IMG/VR virus record: IMGVR_UViG_3300036792_000218
Coordinates: 1 to 64,000 of that record
Length of the DNA stretch: 64,000 nt
Direction: 5' to 3' (one strand)
Source: a virus
Shown piece by piece: positions 1 through 7,845 of this stretch (its first letter is position 1; each line of letters begins with the position of its first letter). The position numbers were made by a program, and so were the translations under genes. The notes under the pieces were generated by a model that had not been told where the DNA came from, made no database searches, and saw only the letters and a list, made by a program, of their open reading frames with translations.

Positions 1-119
1 CACTCGGGGACGTCACTGGTCTCGGCGGTGAACTCCGCGCGGAGCGCTATGAGCATCGCCGCCGCCCCGTGGACGCTGATGTCGGCCGTGGTGGGCGCGG
101 CGCTTACAAGGCTGGTCAT
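1..119 (-). CDS. Hypothetical protein, truncated by the window edge
   Basis: The leftward reading frame opens with ATG at 117-119 and runs off the left edge after 39 codons. The ATG overlaps the TGA of the upstream gene (ATGA), the usual coupling in this genome. The visible part is Ala/Thr-rich, beginning MTSLVSAAPTTADI, with no recognisable domain. It is the third gene of the operon read from the promoter near 589-621. The function is unknown. Confidence 0.55.
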   Translation of the reverse strand, partial: MTSLVSAAPTTADISVHGAAAMLIALRAEFTAETSDVPE

Positions 120-379
120 GCGTTCCCCCTGGCTAGTGCCCGGAACAGGACGTGGCTGCCGCCGTCGTCGCCGGGCGTGATCACGGTGAAGCCGCGCCTG
201 CGTGCCTCGTTGCGGGCCATGCGCGCGACGTCCCGGTACGTCGGGCTGTCCGGGTAGCGGTGCGCGTCGTCGAGAGCGCTGAGCAGGCCGCCGTCGGTCA
301 GCGTCGCGACCTCGTCGCGGGTTTCCCGGCTGTGGCGGGCTGCGGCCTTGAGGTCGGGGCCCGCGTCGGCGCGCTTCAC
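116..379 (-). CDS. Hypothetical 87-residue phage protein
   Basis: The chosen start is the GTG at 377-379, which overlaps the preceding stop (GTGA); the frame is open further upstream only inside the neighbouring gene. The product begins MKRADAGPDLKAAARHS and ends in a basic segment. The segment 'SPTYRDVARMARNEARRRGF' resembles a helical basic element, but no family is recognised. It is the second gene of the first leftward operon. Confidence 0.6.
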   Translation of the reverse strand: MKRADAGPDLKAAARHSRETRDEVATLTDGGLLSALDDAHRYPDSPTYRDVARMARNEARRRGFTVITPGDDGGSHVLFRALARGNA

Positions 380-555
380 GCGGCGCTCACGAGCTCGGCG
401 CGGGCCTCGGCCTGCCAACGCTGCTTCTCGGTGCGGCGTCCCTCGCGGTGGGGGATCACCGGGCCGGCGTTGGCGCGTATCTCGTCGTTCCAGTGGCCGC
501 GCAGTCCGGACGGCTTCCCTTTCCGGGTCGGGCTGTAGATGGCCTTGGTGCTCAC
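376..555 (-). CDS. Hypothetical 59-residue basic protein, first gene of its operon
   Basis: The start is the GTG at 553-555, preceded by an AAGGGGG ribosome-binding site in the leader made by the promoter at 589-621. The longer open frame would run back through the promoter and is rejected. The product (MSTKAIYSPTRKGKPSGLRG...) is rich in Arg/Lys and Trp and has no recognised family. It is a small cytosolic protein of unknown role, translationally coupled to the next gene. Confidence 0.65.
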   Translation of the reverse strand: MSTKAIYSPTRKGKPSGLRGHWNDEIRANAGPVIPHREGRRTEKQRWQAEARAELVSAA

Positions 556-588
556 TGGTGCCCCCTTGGTAGCGGTGAACCTTACAGA

Positions 589-621
589 GACAACATTATA
601 GAGACAGCATAGTCTTGTCAA
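589..621 (-). promoter_or_regulatory. Leftward promoter/operator P1 of a seven-copy family
   Basis: On the minus strand, TTGACA (616-621) is separated by 17 bp from TAATGT (593-598). Two inverted 9-bp arms overlap the two boxes (GACAAGACT, 13 bp, AATGTTGTC). The TSS is expected in the conserved GTAAG just downstream. The leader GTAAGG..CACCGCTACCAAGGGGG is nearly identical to that of P3. It drives the genes at 555 and below. The TGA stop of the upstream gene lies inside the -35 box. Confidence 0.8.
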
Positions 622-836
622 TTTGAACACGCCGGAAGGTTGGACCGTGCCCGCCACCTGGATCGAGACCACCGAACTACCCCTCGACCAGCTGCAACGG
701 CTGGCATGACGGCGAGGGTGGCGAGCAGGTCGGCGGCGGTGTCGGGGCCGAGTTCGCCCCGGCCGGCCAGGTCGCGGACGGCGGCCTCGACGTTGGCGGG
801 GACCGTGGGCTCTTGGGTGCTTCCGGTGCTGCTCAT
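618..836 (-). CDS. Hypothetical 72-residue protein ending inside promoter P1
   Basis: An ATG start at 834-836 follows the DUF6884 gene by 20 bp, so the two probably share a transcript. The first 45 residues (MSSTGSTQEPTVPANVEAAV...) look like a short helical protein. The last 25 are Arg/Trp/Ser-rich, and the stop codon is the TGA of the TTGACA of promoter P1. The C-terminus may therefore be a recent read-through tail. No family is recognised. Confidence 0.55.
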   Translation of the reverse strand: MSSTGSTQEPTVPANVEAAVRDLAGRGELGPDTAADLLATLAVMPAVAAGRGVVRWSRSRWRARSNLPACSN

Positions 837-855
837 GTCGTTCTCCTGTCGGTTG

Positions 856-1323
856 TCAGGCGGCGGTGACGATGCTGTTGACGTGGCGCTGCTCGCCGAT
901 CCCGGCGGTGCCCTCGTAGACGTCCTGGACCCACACGTCCAGGGTGCGGAGCGCGTCGTCGAGGACGGCGAGGTAGGTGCGGGGGAGCATCCCGTACACC
1001 TGGTGGCCGTGCTCGATGCCGAGCGCTTCGGCCTGGTCGGCGATCGTGCCGGCGGTGACGCTGCCGGGCTGGCCCATCCGCAGGTCGTACGGTGCGATCG
1101 CCTCGTCGAGGGTGATCAGCCCGTGGAGGGCGGACAGGACCAGGATCCGGGTAGGCGTTCCGTTCGCGTTGCACCAGGCTGCCTCGGTTTCGGCTGCGGC
1201 GAGCGTGTGGCGGAACATGGGGCCGGTGTAGAGGTCGCGGGCCGGCGCGGGGCGGTCCTGCTTGGCCGCCCCGCAGGGGATCACGTAGGTGATGGTGGCC
1301 TGGTTCCCGTTAACGTCGCTCAC
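856..1323 (-). CDS. DUF6884 family protein
   Basis: This 155-residue protein carries the hallmarks I associate with DUF6884/YaaA-like phage proteins: VIPCGAAK near the N-terminus, RDLYTGPMFR, then LSALHGLI and a PYDLRM segment. Members are small single-domain proteins of uncertain biochemistry, often near nucleotide-metabolism or DNA-modification genes. The GTG start (1321-1323) lies about 7 bp from the -10 box of promoter P2, so the mRNA is probably leaderless, unlike the other six operons of the family. The next gene (836-618) follows after 20 bp. Confidence 0.8.
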   Translation of the reverse strand: MSDVNGNQATITYVIPCGAAKQDRPAPARDLYTGPMFRHTLAAAETEAAWCNANGTPTRILVLSALHGLITLDEAIAPYDLRMGQPGSVTAGTIADQAEALGIEHGHQVYGMLPRTYLAVLDDALRTLDVWVQDVYEGTAGIGEQRHVNSIVTAA

Positions 1324-1326
1324 AAG

Positions 1327-1359
1327 GACAACACTATCAGAACTCGTGAGCGTTGTCGC
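1327..1359 (-). promoter_or_regulatory. Leftward promoter/operator P2 of the seven-copy family
   Basis: The minus-strand -35 is GCGACA (1354-1359), the weakest of the set, with 17 bp to TAGTGT (1331-1336). The inverted arms are GACAACGCT and AGTGTTGTC, 13 bp apart. The start codon of the DUF6884 gene lies at the expected transcription start, so the message should be leaderless. Confidence 0.75.
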
Positions 1360-1360
1360 T

Positions 1361-1900
1361 TTAAAGTCCGGCGTTTCCCGAGGTCACCCACGCCACCGCC
1401 TCGTCAACCGGCACCCCAGGCCGCGCCCCCTCCGACCCCGCCGGAACCACCTCGCCCGCCGCGTAGAACCGCACCGGGAACGACCCGCCGCGCCCCGCCT
1501 GCGTCACCCACGTGTACACCGTCTGCGGCCGGAACGACCCCGGCACCAGCCCCCGCTCCGCCAGCACCGCCCGGAACTGGTACGGGCTGCACACCCCGGC
1601 CGGGAACGGCGACCCCGCCGCCTTCCGCCGGACGGCAACCGGGCCCGGCCCGGTGACCGCCGGCCCCGCAAGCCCGGCCACCGGGCGCGGCAGCGGCCGC
1701 ACCGCGAGCCTCGCCACCGTCCGGTTCAGCGGAGGCTGCTTACCGAGCACGTGCCCCGACTCGTGGCACGGGCACACCCACACCTTGACCGCCGCGGCCG
1801 ACCCGTTCTGTACCGTCTCCGGGCACAGGACGTGATCCCCCGTCACGCAGAACCCGCACAGGTGCCCGCCCGCCACCATCACTGCCTTCAACGTCGCCAT
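1361..1900 (-). CDS. Zinc-binding putative DNA-binding protein, paralogue of the next gene upstream
   Basis: In this 179-residue protein the N-terminal 60 residues carry a Cys/His cluster (CGFC, H..C, CPCHESGH) that looks like a zinc site. The C-terminal 70 residues contain QTVYTWV, FPVRFY and RPGVPVDEAVAWV. These match the C-terminus of the 221-residue protein at 1971-2636 (QKVYNWV, FPVRHV, RPGVPLTEALAWY). The shared domain resembles an excisionase-like winged helix, but that is inference. It lies 70 bp downstream of its paralogue and is probably co-transcribed from P3. Confidence 0.7.
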   Translation of the reverse strand: MATLKAVMVAGGHLCGFCVTGDHVLCPETVQNGSAAAVKVWVCPCHESGHVLGKQPPLNRTVARLAVRPLPRPVAGLAGPAVTGPGPVAVRRKAAGSPFPAGVCSPYQFRAVLAERGLVPGSFRPQTVYTWVTQAGRGGSFPVRFYAAGEVVPAGSEGARPGVPVDEAVAWVTSGNAGL

Positions 1901-1970
1901 CGCCGTTTCCCCTTGTCCGATGAAAGAGGCCCGCGCCGGGCGGCGCGGGCCGTTGCCCTCAGGTCCGCGC

Positions 1971-2636
1971 TTACTTCGCGCCGTGGTGCTCCGCGTACCA
2001 GGCCAGCGCCTCGGTGAGCGGGACGCCCGGCCGGGTCTCGCCGGGGATCTTCACCGCGTGGACCGCGCCGTCGGCGCCGACGTGGCGGACCGGGAACGAC
2101 TTGGAGCCGACCCAGTTGTAAACCTTCTGGGTGGACAGCGCCGGGCCGGCCAGTCCCTCACGGACGAGGTAGTGGCGGAACGCGATCGGGGTGATCATCC
2201 CCTCGGGGAAGTCGGCCGGGGCGTCCTTGGCGTCCTGCGCGGGGCCGGTGGCCTGCGCGGGCCGCTTGGTCCGGGGCTTCGCCGGGGTGTCCTCCTGCGC
2301 GGGGGCGGGGTCCTCGGTGGGCTCGTCCTCGGTCGCCTCGCCGGCGTCCTCGGTGATGTCCACGTGGCGGGTCTCCGCGATCACGACCACGTTGCCGTCG
2401 GGTGCGACTGCCGCGATGGTCGCGCCGTCCTGGTCCGCTGCGGTCTCGGTGTCGGCTTCGGGCTCGCCCGCTTCCGCCTGCGCGAGGATCTCGGCGATCT
2501 CGGCGCTGGCCGCTTCCATCCGGCGTCCGAAGGTGCGGACGGACATGCCGAGCGCTTCGGCTGCGCGGCTCTTGTTGCCGTCGGCGGCGGTGAGGGCTTC
2601 GGCGATCTGGGTGGCGGTGGCGGTGGTGGCGGTCAT
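1971..2636 (-). CDS. Putative DNA-binding protein with Fis-type helix-turn-helix
   Basis: In this 221-residue protein, residues about 8-40 (IAEALTAADGNKSRAAEALG, then MSVRTFGRRM) match the Fis/HTH_8 helix-turn-helix pattern. An acidic Ala/Glu/Pro-rich linker of about 90 residues follows. The C-terminal domain (YNWVGSKSFPVRH, RPGVPLTEALAW) is shared with the protein at 1361-1900. It is the first gene after promoter P3, with an AAGGGGG site before ATG 2634-2636. A two-domain regulator fits, and autoregulation at the P-family operators is possible but untested. Confidence 0.75.
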   Translation of the reverse strand: MTATTATATQIAEALTAADGNKSRAAEALGMSVRTFGRRMEAASAEIAEILAQAEAGEPEADTETAADQDGATIAAVAPDGNVVVIAETRHVDITEDAGEATEDEPTEDPAPAQEDTPAKPRTKRPAQATGPAQDAKDAPADFPEGMITPIAFRHYLVREGLAGPALSTQKVYNWVGSKSFPVRHVGADGAVHAVKIPGETRPGVPLTEALAWYAEHHGAK

Positions 2637-2671
2637 TGTGTTTCCCCCTTGGTAGCGGTGTTCCTTACAAA

Positions 2672-2704
2672 GACAACACTATCTATGGTGACCAGTGTTG
2701 TCAA
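2672..2704 (-). promoter_or_regulatory. Leftward promoter/operator P3 of the seven-copy family
   Basis: The minus strand reads TTGACA (2699-2704), 17 bp, TAGTGT (2676-2681). The inverted arms GACAACACT and AGTGTTGTC are perfect, with 13 bp between them. TTTAAG lies directly upstream of the -35 and GTAAGG at the expected start. It drives the HTH gene at 2636 and its paralogue. Confidence 0.85.
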
Positions 2705-2790
2705 CTTAAAGACGCCGACACGCCGGCCAGAAAACAGAACCGGGCGGCACCCCCGCAGGAGCACCACCCGGCCAGGCCGAGCCAACCGCG

Positions 2791-3192
2791 CTACCCGGCG
2801 TCACCCGCCATCCGCGCCGAGCAGCCCGCCGTGTCCCGGCACGCCACGTTCCCCGCCGGGTTGAACTGCTCAAGCGTCCCGCCGTCCCCGGTCGTGCCCT
2901 CCACCCCGCAGTACGAGCACGCGGGCAGCGCCTCCGCGACGATGACCAGAACGTCGACCATGGTGTCCGACCGCAGGTGCGCGACCACCGGGCGGGGCTC
3001 GCCCCCGGCCGTGTACCAGGTGCACATCCACACTTCGTTCCCGAACGACGTGCCCACCTTCCGGTCCAGGTAGCGGATGCGGCCGGCGGGACGGGCCAGG
3101 ATCATGCCGGGCTTCAGTTCCCGTGCCGGGCACTGCGAGCCGCGCACCCGCATCAAGGGCGGCGCGGTGGTTTCGGTCTCGGTGGCGGTCAT
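2791..3192 (-). CDS. Hypothetical protein with C-terminal zinc site
   Basis: The start is the ATG at 3190-3192, preceded by GAGGGGGAACC; the longer frame back to 3240 would overlap the upstream gene. In this 133-residue product, the middle contains RELKPGMILARP, a phrase common in small beta-barrel actinophage proteins. The C-terminus has CSYCG and CRDTAGC, a likely zinc ribbon. It is the third gene after promoter P4. Its role is unknown. Confidence 0.65.
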   Translation of the reverse strand: MTATETETTAPPLMRVRGSQCPARELKPGMILARPAGRIRYLDRKVGTSFGNEVWMCTWYTAGGEPRPVVAHLRSDTMVDVLVIVAEALPACSYCGVEGTTGDGGTLEQFNPAGNVACRDTAGCSARMAGDAG

Positions 3193-3236
3193 GTGGTTCC
3201 CCCTCGTGTTTGTGGTCGGGCTGGTCAGCGCGCGCC

Positions 3237-3518
3237 TCACGCGCGCGGGAGGCCGATGCGGTCGGGCATGTACGTGGAGAGTTGCAGGCCGTAGCCGTTG
3301 ACGTCGTTCCAGTCCATGCAGTAGTCGGTGAAGCTCGCCATGGTGGCGGTCTCGATCCAGGTGCGGATGTACTTGCGCCGGTAGGCCTCGCGGCTGGCCA
3401 CGTCGGGGAAGATCAGCCAGATATTCGCGAGGCCGTGGGCGTCCGTGCCGGTGCCGAGGGTGATGGTGCCCTCGGGTACGTCGGCGAGGGCGCTGGCGAT
3501 CGTGGTCACAGTTGGCAT
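3237..3518 (-). CDS. Hypothetical 93-residue protein
   Basis: The start is ATG at 3516-3518, 28 bp downstream of the preceding gene. The product (MPTVTTIASALADVPEG...) contains a Tyr/Arg/Trp-rich centre (YRRKYIRTWIE) and is otherwise unremarkable: no transmembrane segment, Cys cluster or recognised family. It is the second gene of the P4 operon. Confidence 0.6.
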   Translation of the reverse strand: MPTVTTIASALADVPEGTITLGTGTDAHGLANIWLIFPDVASREAYRRKYIRTWIETATMASFTDYCMDWNDVNGYGLQLSTYMPDRIGLPRA

Positions 3519-3545
3519 CGTGTTGCCCTTCGTGGTCGTGGCCTG

Positions 3546-3758
3546 TTAGCTGCCGGTGACGAGGCGGACTGAGTCGACGTCAACGGTGCGGGACGCGACG
3601 GGAGTCCGGCCGTCCTGGCTGTAGGCGATGCGGTTCTCGGTCCAGTAGTGGAGGGTGACGCGGGTGTCGTCGCCGCCGTCGACCCACCGCAGGTCGACGG
3701 TGTCGCCGATCAGGGCGGTTTCGCGGGTGAGCTCCTGGCCGTTGCGGCGGGTGTCCAT
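3546..3758 (-). CDS. Hypothetical 70-residue beta-rich protein
   Basis: Two in-frame ATGs exist, at 3782 and 3758. The second has a good GGAGG five bases upstream and is preferred. The first would be almost leaderless relative to promoter P4. The sequence (RWVDGGDDTRVTLHYW...) suggests a small beta barrel. No family is recognised. It is the first gene of the leftmost-facing operon adjacent to the terminase genes. Confidence 0.6.
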   Translation of the reverse strand: MDTRRNGQELTRETALIGDTVDLRWVDGGDDTRVTLHYWTENRIAYSQDGRTPVASRTVDVDSVRLVTGS

Positions 3759-3793
3759 GGGTGCCTCCGGTGTGATCGCCATCGCCTTACAAA

Positions 3794-3826
3794 GACAACA
3801 CTACCAAAGTCAATGAGTGTTGTCAC
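3794..3826 (-). promoter_or_regulatory. Leftward promoter/operator P4, divergent from the late operon
   Basis: The minus-strand -35 is GTGACA (3821-3826), with 17 bp to TAGTGT (3798-3803). The inverted arms GACAACACT and AGTGTTGTC are perfect, 13 bp apart. It lies in the divergent gap between the leftward operon and the rightward terminase genes, so a protein bound here could affect both directions. Confidence 0.8.
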
Positions 3827-3849
3827 CTTAAACACGGCGGGGGTGAGCA

Positions 3850-4356
3850 ATGCCGCGACGCCGGTCCTCCGCGACCATGGAACGCGACGCCAAGGCCTAC
3901 GACCTGTTCCGCCGCGGCCTCAGCTACCGGCAGATCGGCACCGAACTCGGCGTCAGCCACCAGGCCGCATTCGAAGCGGTCCGCCGCGCCGCGAAAGACA
4001 ACGCCGCCAACCCGCTCGAACAAGCCGAGGCACGCCAGGCCGCACTCGACCGGCTGCAGGACTACCGGCGGCACGTTCTCCGGGTCCTCACCGGAAAGCA
4101 CTACGTCGTGTCCCAGGGCGGCCACATCGTGCTCGGCCCGGACAACAAGCCGCTCATCGACACCGACCCGGTACTCAGGGCCGTCGACCGGCTGGTCAAG
4201 ATCGACCAGGAAGACAGCAGGCTCCGCGACCTGTACCCGGCGGCCAAGGCCCGCGTCGAGGTCATCACCGAGGACGCGGTAGACGCCGAACTGGCCACGC
4301 TGGCGAGGCAGGTAGCCGAGAACGATGCCCGCGCCGCTGATACTGGCACCGGCTGA
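3850..4356 (+). CDS. Putative terminase small subunit
   Basis: This 168-residue protein lies directly upstream of, and overlaps by 32 bp, the terminase large subunit. Residues about 17-45 (YDLFRRGLSYRQIGTELGVS) form a helix-turn-helix of the kind small terminases use to bind cos or pac. A coiled-coil-like segment (LEQAEARQAALDRLQDY) follows. GGGGGTGAGCA precedes the ATG. Assignment rests on the HTH and position. The packaging site is probably nearby, but I see no clear cos. Confidence 0.7.
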   Translation: MPRRRSSATMERDAKAYDLFRRGLSYRQIGTELGVSHQAAFEAVRRAAKDNAANPLEQAEARQAALDRLQDYRRHVLRVLTGKHYVVSQGGHIVLGPDNKPLIDTDPVLRAVDRLVKIDQEDSRLRDLYPAAKARVEVITEDAVDAELATLARQVAENDARAADTGTG

Positions 4357-5899
4357 GAAACTGCAGCGGCTCGCCGAGCTGCGCGAGCGCCTGCGGCTGC
4401 AGGAAGCCGAAAAGCTCCGCAAGACCGACCCGTTCGCGAAACTCGGATTCGCCCCGAACCCCGGCCCGCAGACCCGGTTCCTGTCACTGCCCGACGAGAA
4501 CATCGACGTCCTGTTCGGCGGGGCCGTCGGCGGCAGCAAGTCGACGTCGCTGCTCATGTACGCGATCCGCGCGTGCACCAGGTACCCAGGACTTCAGGCG
4601 TTCTGGTTCCGCCGTACCTTCCCCGAGCTTGAGCACTCCGTGGTCCGCCTCCTGGGCCGCTACGGGTTCGCCAGGGCGCTCGGCTGCCGGTGGCGGGCCG
4701 ACAAGCACGAGCTCCGGTTCCCCAACGGGTCGACGCTGACGTTCGCCCACGCGAAGAACGTCAAAGAGGCCACCGCGTTCCTGTCCGCCGAGATCAACCT
4801 GCTGCTGATCGACGAGCGGACCACGCTGCCGCCCGACGTCGTCGACCTCCTGTACACCCGCATCCGCACCGGTGTACCCGGTGTGCCCGTGCTCGGCTGC
4901 CGCAGCGCCACCAACCCCGGCGACGTCGGCCACTCACGGGTCCTGACCGACTACATCGACGCGACCGGCCACGGTGAGCGTGAGATCACCGACGACAACA
5001 ACCGCCGCCGCATCTTCATCCAGTCGAGGATCGGGGACACGCCCCAGCTCGGCGCCGACTACCTGAAGAACCTCGCGGGCCTGCCGGAAAAGCTCCGTAA
5101 GGCCTACCTGGAGGGCGACTGGACCGTGTTCGCCGGGCAGGTGTTCGACGAGTGGCGGCACGCCCGGCACGTCGTCAAGCCGTTCACGCTCCCCGAGTCG
5201 TGGAAACGGTACTCGGGCACCGACTGGGGCTTCGCCGCCCCCTGGTGCACCCTGTGGCTCGCGGTCGACGAGGACGGCCGCGTCTACGTGTACCGGGAGC
5301 TGTACGCGGCGCAGGTCGGCGAGACGCAGCAGGCGCAGCGGATCGTCGAAGCGGAGGCCGGCGAGCAGGTCGCCGTCCGGTACGCGGACGACGCCATGTG
5401 GGCCACCCGCGGCGAGCTCAAGAGCGTCGCCGACGTCTACGCGGAAAACGGCTGCCACCTGACCAAGGCGGGGAAGGGCCCTGACTCGCGGATCGCCCGC
5501 GTGCAGCGGATGCACACCTACCTCGGTGAGGCGCCCGCCTGCCCGTCGCACCGGGCGCAGGGGTGGGAGACGTGCCCGAAAGTCCACGTGTTCCCCGTCT
5601 GCGCGAACCTGATCCGGACCCTGCCGACGCTCCCGCACCCGACGACGGGCAACCCGGAAGACGTCGACACGAACGCCGAAGATCACGCGTACGACGCGCT
5701 CACCTATGCCCTGGTGAACCTCGGCACCGGCCCGGTGTTCATCCTTCCCGACCTGCCCGCCGCGCAGCTGACCGAAGGCGTCGAGGCGCTGCAGCAGGTG
5801 GGCGCGTTCGCCCGCCGGCCCGACCCGAACGCACCCGAGCGCGACCCGGACGACGACGAGGCCCCGACGGGCATGACGCAACGCGCCCCATGGGCCTGA
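4325..5899 (+). CDS. terL: Terminase large subunit (packaging ATPase/nuclease)
   Basis: This 524-residue protein is the motor that translocates DNA into the prohead. The ATPase domain has a Walker A-like GGAVGGSKS near residues 65-73 and Walker B LLLIDE near 159-164. The C-terminal RNase H-like nuclease domain begins around 297 with YSGTDWGF, continues through YADDAMW and ends with EDHAYDALTYAL, giving the expected acidic residues. The length is normal for siphovirus terminases. The start overlaps the small-subunit gene, and the portal follows after 20 bp. Confidence 0.93.
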   Translation: MPAPLILAPAEKLQRLAELRERLRLQEAEKLRKTDPFAKLGFAPNPGPQTRFLSLPDENIDVLFGGAVGGSKSTSLLMYAIRACTRYPGLQAFWFRRTFPELEHSVVRLLGRYGFARALGCRWRADKHELRFPNGSTLTFAHAKNVKEATAFLSAEINLLLIDERTTLPPDVVDLLYTRIRTGVPGVPVLGCRSATNPGDVGHSRVLTDYIDATGHGEREITDDNNRRRIFIQSRIGDTPQLGADYLKNLAGLPEKLRKAYLEGDWTVFAGQVFDEWRHARHVVKPFTLPESWKRYSGTDWGFAAPWCTLWLAVDEDGRVYVYRELYAAQVGETQQAQRIVEAEAGEQVAVRYADDAMWATRGELKSVADVYAENGCHLTKAGKGPDSRIARVQRMHTYLGEAPACPSHRAQGWETCPKVHVFPVCANLIRTLPTLPHPTTGNPEDVDTNAEDHAYDALTYALVNLGTGPVFILPDLPAAQLTEGVEALQQVGAFARRPDPNAPERDPDDDEAPTGMTQRAPWA

Positions 5900-5919
5900 C
5901 CCGTGCCGGGAGGTACTGA

Positions 5920-7845
5920 ATGCCCCTCGCCGACCCGCGCACCTGGTTCCGCCGTCAGGTCACGGGCGACCTGGAGGAAGCCGCGCCGAGCGCCCGCGCG
6001 CTGCCCGCCAGCGCCGTCAAGCGCGCGGGCTACGAGTCGGGCATCCCGCAGGGCGGCATCGACGAGAACAGCGCAGGGGTAGGCGCGTCGACCCAGACTG
6101 ACCGCCGGTCAGCGCTGACCGAACTGTACGAGGCGTACATTGCCTGCCCGTGGGCGTGGGCGTGCGTCAACGCGATCGCCCGCACCATCACCGCCGGCGG
6201 CCTGGTCAGCGACTGGGACAGCGACAACGGCGAAGGACAGGAACAGCCCAGCAAGCCGCCCCAGGTCCTCGCGCTCGAGGCGCTGATCGCCTACACCAAC
6301 CCGCGGCAGAACATCCGCCAGCTCCTCCGCTCGTTCATCGTCGACCTGCTGGTGTTCGGCGACGCGTTCTTGGAGATCTGCTGGTGGGGCAACCAGCCCG
6401 TCGCGCTCTACAACCTGGACAGCGCGACCACGACGCCGATCGCCGACGAGCACGGCGTGGTGTCCGGGTACGTGCAGGTGACCGACTACGGCCAGAGGGC
6501 CAAGTTCGACGAGCGCGACGTCATCCACGTGTCGCTCGACTCGCCCCGCTCCGGGATCTTCGGGATTCCCCCGATGCAGGCCGCCCTGCTGCCGATCACC
6601 GTGTGGCTGCACGCCGCGGCGACCGGCAAGGAAATGATGCGCAAGGGGTTGCCGCCGGAGATCCACGCGGACTTCCCCGCCGGCACCAGCGACAACGAGA
6701 CGAAGCGCTGGCGCGACCGCTACATGATCACGAACATCGGGCCGCGGAACATCGGCGCCCCGCGGATCACCAAGGGCGGCGCGAAGCTCAACGAGCTGCA
6801 AACCGGCAAGACGACCGACGTCCTCGCGACGAAGGACCAGGCGCGCGACGAGATCCTGTCGTGCTTCGGCGTCCCCCCGTCCAAGGCGACGGTCATCGAG
6901 TCGGGCAACCTCGGAGGCGGCACCGGCGACGACCAGCACCGCACCTACGAGGTAGACACCTGCGGGCCGATCGCCGAACTCGTCCTGGAGGCGCTGAACT
7001 TCGCGGTCACCAAGAAGGGGTTCGGGATCACCGACTGGCGCATGAAGTTCCGCGAGGTCGACTACCGGTCGTCCACGATCATCGAGAACATCCGCGACCA
7101 GCGGCTCCGGAACGGCGCGTGGACGCTGAACAAGTACCGGGCGGAGATCGGGGAGCCCCCGGTCGAGGGCGGCGACGACGCGGTACTCGTCGACCGTCAG
7201 AACCTCGTGCTGTGGGCCGACATGAGCGCCATGTCGAAGGCCGTCGTCGCGAGCAAGGGCGCCCCGGCCGTCGCGGCGGGCGAGGGCACGCCGAACGGTG
7301 AGCCGATGACCGGCGCACCGCAGGACGAGCCGCAGGACGGCCAGGAGCCGCCCGCCGAGAACGTGCCCGTCCTCGTCCTGGCCAGGTACCAGGAGCGGCT
7401 ACGCGAAGCACTCGCCGCGCTGCCCGTCACCGAATCCGACGGCGCCGGCGCGGAGGTGTACGCCCAGCTCGCCCCGGCGTTCCCGCCCTCGGCTATCGCA
7501 TGGGTCAAGAAAGTCACCTGGTCAGGCCCGAAGACCGTGCCGCTCGACCAGGTCGATACCGGCGACCGCGACGACTGGGACGCCTCGCACGAGCCGGGCG
7601 AGGTCAAGCGGCTGCGGAAGAAACTCCGCCGCAAGCTCAAGCGCGGCGAGCAGCCGAAACCGCTGATCCTCGTGAAGGCCCCCGGCTCCGGTAAGTACCT
7701 GATCGCCGACGGCCACCATCACTACCTCGCCGCGGAGGCCGAGGAGCTGACCAGCCTTCCCGCGTACACCGGCAAGGTGAGCGCGAAAGACGGGCCATGG
7801 CGGACGTTCGCCACACAGGAGAAGCGTGACCGTTCCGCGGCCTGA
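5920..7845 (+). CDS. Portal protein with C-terminal ParB-like domain
   Basis: This 641-residue protein forms the dodecameric DNA gate. Residues 1-470 look like a typical phage portal (YEAYIACPWAWACVNAIART, DLLVFGDAFLEICWWG, FGVPPSKATVIESG). A Pro/Glu-rich linker follows. The last about 115 residues (TVPLDQVDTGDRDDW, KPLILVKAPGSGKYLIADGH) resemble a ParB/Srx-like nuclease domain, with GKYLIADGHHHYLAA where ParB has its GxRR-type loop. GGGAGGTACTGA precedes the ATG. Normal portals are shorter, so the extra domain is unusual. It might act on DNA during packaging or ejection, which is inference. Confidence 0.88.
   Translation: MPLADPRTWFRRQVTGDLEEAAPSARALPASAVKRAGYESGIPQGGIDENSAGVGASTQTDRRSALTELYEAYIACPWAWACVNAIARTITAGGLVSDWDSDNGEGQEQPSKPPQVLALEALIAYTNPRQNIRQLLRSFIVDLLVFGDAFLEICWWGNQPVALYNLDSATTTPIADEHGVVSGYVQVTDYGQRAKFDERDVIHVSLDSPRSGIFGIPPMQAALLPITVWLHAAATGKEMMRKGLPPEIHADFPAGTSDNETKRWRDRYMITNIGPRNIGAPRITKGGAKLNELQTGKTTDVLATKDQARDEILSCFGVPPSKATVIESGNLGGGTGDDQHRTYEVDTCGPIAELVLEALNFAVTKKGFGITDWRMKFREVDYRSSTIIENIRDQRLRNGAWTLNKYRAEIGEPPVEGGDDAVLVDRQNLVLWADMSAMSKAVVASKGAPAVAAGEGTPNGEPMTGAPQDEPQDGQEPPAENVPVLVLARYQERLREALAALPVTESDGAGAEVYAQLAPAFPPSAIAWVKKVTWSGPKTVPLDQVDTGDRDDWDASHEPGEVKRLRKKLRRKLKRGEQPKPLILVKAPGSGKYLIADGHHHYLAAEAEELTSLPAYTGKVSAKDGPWRTFATQEKRDRSAA

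Noticed and set aside
6150-7301. 383-codon frame overlapping the portal gene
   Set aside because: Arg/Pro-rich shadow frame with no recognisable domain; the portal frame has clear family motifs.
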